Shown: piece after piece, positions 34,036 to 35,860 of the stretch
Numbering within the stretch: position 1 is the stretch's first letter
Layout: the number at the start of each line of letters is the position of its first letter
Source: CAZTCJ01 sp964612085
Lineage (GTDB): Bacteria; Pseudomonadota; Alphaproteobacteria; JAJFIK01
Length of the DNA: 35,860 bases
Assembly: GCA_964612085.1 (NCBI GenBank)
Contig: CAZTCJ010000035.1
Location: 1-35,860 of the forward strand
Reading direction: 5' to 3'
Notes under the pieces: generated by a model
Seen by the model: the letters and a program-made list of their open reading frames with translations, nothing else
Database searches by the model: none
What the model was told of the DNA's origin: nothing
Translations under genes and position numbers: made by a program

Positions 34036-34296
34036 TCAGTCCGCGTCCGACCAGGTGCCCCTGTCGAACTCGTCGAAAGACGTGACGCGTCCCCTGAGCC
34101 GTTCGGTATTCGCTTCCAGATCGCACAACGTATCCTCGATGGCGCCGATCACCGCTTCAGCGGCTTCGGTCACGTCCTCGTGCTGGGCGGCATCCTCGAA
34201 GGCCCCTTGCGCGGTTTCGAGCTGGGCGCGGGCTTCATCGAGGCTGACGAGCGCGCGCACGGCTTCATGATAGGAAAACGCATCCTTGAACGGCAT
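34036..34296 (-). CDS. Small acidic helical protein of unknown function
   Basis: An 86-residue product beginning MPFKDAFSYHEAVRAL and ending RGTWSDAD, strongly acidic and probably all helical (LDEARAQLETAQGAFEDAA; VIGAIEDTLCDLEANTERL). I recognise no family. The ATG at 34296 follows AGGAG at ideal spacing, and a TATAAT promoter with an overlapping palindromic operator lies 34-55 bases upstream, so this is a real gene and is probably repressed by the XRE protein encoded just upstream. Downstream (33819-34035) I see no gene; a GC hairpin at 33941-33960 has no T-tract. Confidence 0.7.
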   Translation of the reverse strand: MPFKDAFSYHEAVRALVSLDEARAQLETAQGAFEDAAQHEDVTEAAEAVIGAIEDTLCDLEANTERLRGRVTSFDEFDRGTWSDAD

Positions 34297-34329
34297 AATC
34301 TGCTCCTGATGGAGTTATCCGGGAAACTT

Positions 34330-34351
34330 ATTATATCTGATTTTCAGATAT
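34330..34351 (-). promoter_or_regulatory. Promoter with overlapping palindromic operator for the 86-residue gene
   Basis: A perfect dyad ATATCTGA-TTT-TCAGATAT (34333-34351) overlaps a TATAAT -10 box on the minus strand (34330-34335); TCCACA at a 17-bp spacing is a weak -35. A bound repressor would block polymerase. Half of the dyad recurs before the XRE gene (35088-35106). Confidence 0.75.
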
Positions 34352-34352
34352 T

Positions 34353-34361
34353 TGTGGATAA
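34353..34361 (-). promoter_or_regulatory. Perfect DnaA box
   Basis: TTATCCACA on the minus strand, an exact match to the DnaA box TTATNCACA. It lies one base from the operator dyad and covers the -35 region of the 86-residue gene, so DnaA binding here could affect that promoter. Motif match only. Confidence 0.4.
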
Positions 34362-34366
34362 GCTTG

Positions 34367-35026
34367 TCAGAGCGGCGGCAAGATGGCCCGCAATGGCCGG
34401 GCGGCGGTCACGGCGATACCGTCCAGGTCCGGAGCGCTGCGGGCGCTGAGCCGGAAGCGGGGGCGCGGTCCGGCGCTGAGAGCGGTCAGCCGCCGGACCA
34501 ATGTGCCGTGATGGCGGGTCTCGGCAATCGCCCATTGGCCCGGTGAAAGTGTTGCCGGGTCCTGCGGCGCAGCCTGACAAATCACAACCGCGTGCCGTTC
34601 GAAATCCGCGTGAAATCCGTCATCGAGAACGGCCAGGGCATGGGCTTCGAATGTGAACTGCACGGCGCCGAGCGCTTCACGCCATATTGCCGCATCCGCT
34701 GGCAGGTTCTGGCAGATATAGCCGCCATCGATAATGCCGCCGACCAGCTCCGGCGTCCGCGGGCGCCCCTCGCCATAGCGCAGATAGCCCGGGGAGACAT
34801 CGAACAGTTCCGCCAGCGCCGTGAGATAAGATTCCGACGGGGCGCTGCGCCCTTGCTCCCATTCCGAGATGCGCGATTGGCCCGCACCGCCGATCTGCTT
34901 CGCCAGCTCTTCTTGCGACAAGCCCTGGGCGCGCCGGTTGTCACGGATGCGGGCCCCCATCCCGGCCAGCAGGCTTGGTATATCGTCCCGGCCGGGCGCC
35001 GGTGGGGTATGGGGGGTCGCCTTCAT
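34367..35026 (-). CDS. XRE-family transcriptional regulator
   Basis: A 219-residue DNA-binding protein. Residues about 26-84 form a clear helix-turn-helix of the Cro/C1 (XRE) type: IRDNRRAQGLSQEELAKQIG, SRISEWEQGRSAPS, LTALAELFDVSPGYLRYGEG. The C-terminal part (about 95-219) has weak similarity in layout to the S24/LexA-like dimerisation domain (AVLDDGFHADFERHAVVICQ; PGQWAIAETRHHGTLVRRL), but the Ser-Met pair and catalytic Lys are not evident, so self-cleavage is not supported. The same 19-bp dyad occurs in its own promoter (35088-35106) and before the downstream 86-residue gene (34333-34351), implying autoregulation and control of that gene. No good ribosome-binding site before ATG 35026. 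Confidence 0.88.
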   Translation of the reverse strand: MKATPHTPPAPGRDDIPSLLAGMGARIRDNRRAQGLSQEELAKQIGGAGQSRISEWEQGRSAPSESYLTALAELFDVSPGYLRYGEGRPRTPELVGGIIDGGYICQNLPADAAIWREALGAVQFTFEAHALAVLDDGFHADFERHAVVICQAAPQDPATLSPGQWAIAETRHHGTLVRRLTALSAGPRPRFRLSARSAPDLDGIAVTAARPLRAILPPL

Positions 35027-35084
35027 AGCAGAACTGTAGCCGCACCCGCAGTCTGCAGCAAGACGGTTTGCGGATTTTTCTTGT

Positions 35085-35106
35085 AAAATATCTGATTTAC
35101 GGATAT
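35085..35106 (-). promoter_or_regulatory. Predicted XRE autoregulatory operator and promoter
   Basis: The element ATATCTGATTTACGGATAT (35088-35106) shares its first 11 bases with the perfect dyad at 34333-34351 and pairs at six of eight arm positions. On the minus strand it overlaps a TATTTT -10-like box (35085-35090), the same geometry as in the partner promoter, about 60 bases before the XRE start codon. Confidence 0.65.
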
Positions 35107-35126
35107 ACTGTGATCCGTTAGTCCTG

Positions 35127-35411
35127 CTATTCCGTTGCCTGGCGGCGCAATCGCTTGCGGGACGGGTGGCTCAGAATGTCCGCAAAGAGATCAAGTGTCT
35201 GGCGCGCCTGTTCCAGAGCCGGATGGTCCGGACCGGAGCGGGCTTTGGACCGCGCTTGAGCGGCCAGATCGTCCGGGTCCGCCAGACCGCTGGCGATCAG
35301 AAACTCCGCGAGAAAATCGGCAAGCACAAGAGCGGCGATGACATCCGCAGGCAGAGAGGCCTCGTCGCTGTCCATATCCGGAGGTGAGGCATCAGAGCGT
35401 GAACCCGGCAT
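35127..35411 (-). CDS. Small hypothetical protein
   Basis: A 94-residue product, MPGSRSDASPPDM ... LRRQATE, which I do not recognise. The N-terminal 20 residues are Ser/Asp/Pro-rich and probably disordered; the rest looks helical (PADVIAALVLADFLAEFLIAS; HPALEQARQTLDLFADIL) and the C-terminus is basic. The ATG at 35411 follows GGGAGGG. It lies upstream of the XRE gene on the same strand, but the XRE operator/promoter sits between the two, and its 5' end faces the divergent DUF6362-like gene across about 100 bases. Function unknown. Confidence 0.6.
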   Translation of the reverse strand: MPGSRSDASPPDMDSDEASLPADVIAALVLADFLAEFLIASGLADPDDLAAQARSKARSGPDHPALEQARQTLDLFADILSHPSRKRLRRQATE

Positions 35412-35475
35412 GACCGCCCTCCCTTCGGTCCGTTGTACTGTGCTTGCAGTGCTACCCTACAGGGTCCTCGCCGCC

Positions 35476-35484
35476 TGTGGATAA
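35476..35484 (-). promoter_or_regulatory. Second perfect DnaA box
   Basis: TTATCCACA on the minus strand, 29 bases before the start codon of the rightmost gene, in the divergent intergenic region. Exact match to the DnaA box. Confidence 0.35.
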
Positions 35485-35513
35485 CTCTTCACCCTACGAT
35501 GAAGGAGCCTGCC

Positions 35514-35860
35514 ATGACCGAGTGCCCATCCGCTCCCAAGACCATGGACGATGTGGAAAGCCGTTTGCTGACCGCGATCAAGACCCTTGACGTGGCGAGC
35601 GATCCCGATCGGCGTTTTGTCTACGGATCGGTGACCCGCTGGCCCGAGACGCGCACGGAGTTTTCCGATCTTGTGGGCAATGAAGAGGCGGCGCGGGAGC
35701 GGGCGCGGCTGGGCCGGTTCCGTCCTACGGCGGAAGATGTCGATTTGATGCTGCCGACCCTGGCCTGGATCGGTCCTGAGGTAAAACCCTGGCTCTGGCT
35801 GTTGCGCATGCGCGCCTATGGCCACAGCTACCGGCAAATCGCTTATGTGCGCGGGCGGTC
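35514..35860 (+). CDS. DUF6362-like protein, N-terminal part (runs off the right edge)
   Basis: The first 115 residues are visible. The ATG at 35514 follows AAGGAG. After a helical N-terminus (MDDVESRLLTAIKTL) comes WPETRTEFSDLVG, then TAEDVDLMLPTLAWIGPEVKPWLWLLRMRAYGHSYRQIAYVRGRS. This order (WPE segment; acidic helix; a Trp/Leu-rich segment; then a helix-turn-helix-like 'S-Y-R-Q-I-A' element) is what I recall for the DUF6362 family, often found near prophage or gene-transfer-agent genes. The match is from memory of the pattern, so treat it as a suggestion. The C-terminus is beyond the window. Confidence 0.5.
   Translation, partial: MTECPSAPKTMDDVESRLLTAIKTLDVASDPDRRFVYGSVTRWPETRTEFSDLVGNEEAARERARLGRFRPTAEDVDLMLPTLAWIGPEVKPWLWLLRMRAYGHSYRQIAYVRGR

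Noticed and set aside
33860..34126. Minus-strand frame of 88 codons and an overlapping plus-strand frame (33833-34270) in the same stretch.
   Set aside because: Neither has a convincing ribosome-binding site or recognisable product, and both overlap the well-supported 86-residue gene.
1..35860. tRNA, rRNA, CRISPR arrays, transposases or long direct repeats.
   Set aside because: None seen on either strand when reading through; small RNAs cannot be excluded without a covariance search.

Overview
The window is a GC-rich stretch of a bacterial chromosome, almost certainly from an alphaproteobacterium. Three things support this. The block trpG-trpD-trpC-moaC ... moeA-lexA ... comEC ... gltX-gltA is a conserved alphaproteobacterial neighbourhood. 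The lexA promoter carries a perfect alphaproteobacterial SOS box (GTTC-N7-GTTC). Two perfect CtrA-type boxes (TTAA-N7-TTAA) are also present. The genus cannot be fixed from the sequence; the large DUF5117/DUF4953-type metalloprotease and the gene content would suit Kordiimonadales or related orders, but that is a guess. I see no rRNA, tRNA, CRISPR array or insertion sequence.

Region 1 (1-7.7 kb) is housekeeping: 5' part of citrate synthase gltA (runs off the left edge), glutamyl-tRNA synthetase gltX, an epoxide-hydrolase-like alpha/beta hydrolase, comEC (DNA uptake channel), lexA with two operator boxes, and moeA. Region 2 (7.7-11.7 kb) is an uncharacterised insert between moeA and moaC: a degenerate PilZ-like protein, an unrecognised 359-residue protein, a large lipoprotein with a jelly-roll-like N-terminal half, and a START/SRPBCC-like protein. 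It carries CtrA-like boxes and is the best place here for undescribed biology. Region 3 (11.7-14.8 kb) is the tightly overlapping trpG-trpD-trpC-moaC run; trpE is not upstream of trpG, where related genomes often keep it, and a 40-codon open frame overlaps the trpG start.

Region 4 (14.8-29.6 kb) starts with a divergent polysaccharide deacetylase and then holds an alpha-glucan/trehalose island: glgB on the minus strand, and glgA, glgX, treZ, malQ, treY on the plus strand, the last four nearly contiguous or overlapping. GlgA and GlgB build glycogen; GlgX debranches it; TreY converts the chain end to a trehalosyl unit and TreZ releases trehalose; MalQ recycles short maltodextrins. No glgC or glgP is present in the window. 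A strong bidirectional terminator closes the island.

Region 5 (29.6-35.86 kb) is accessory: a secreted zinc metalloprotease with a long acidic linker, a secreted protein of unknown function, three small or unrecognised genes, an XRE-type repressor and a gene resembling the phage-associated DUF6362 family that runs off the right edge. The XRE gene and the adjacent 86-residue gene each have the same 19-bp dyad in their promoter, which suggests a small autoregulated circuit. Two perfect DnaA boxes lie in this same segment.
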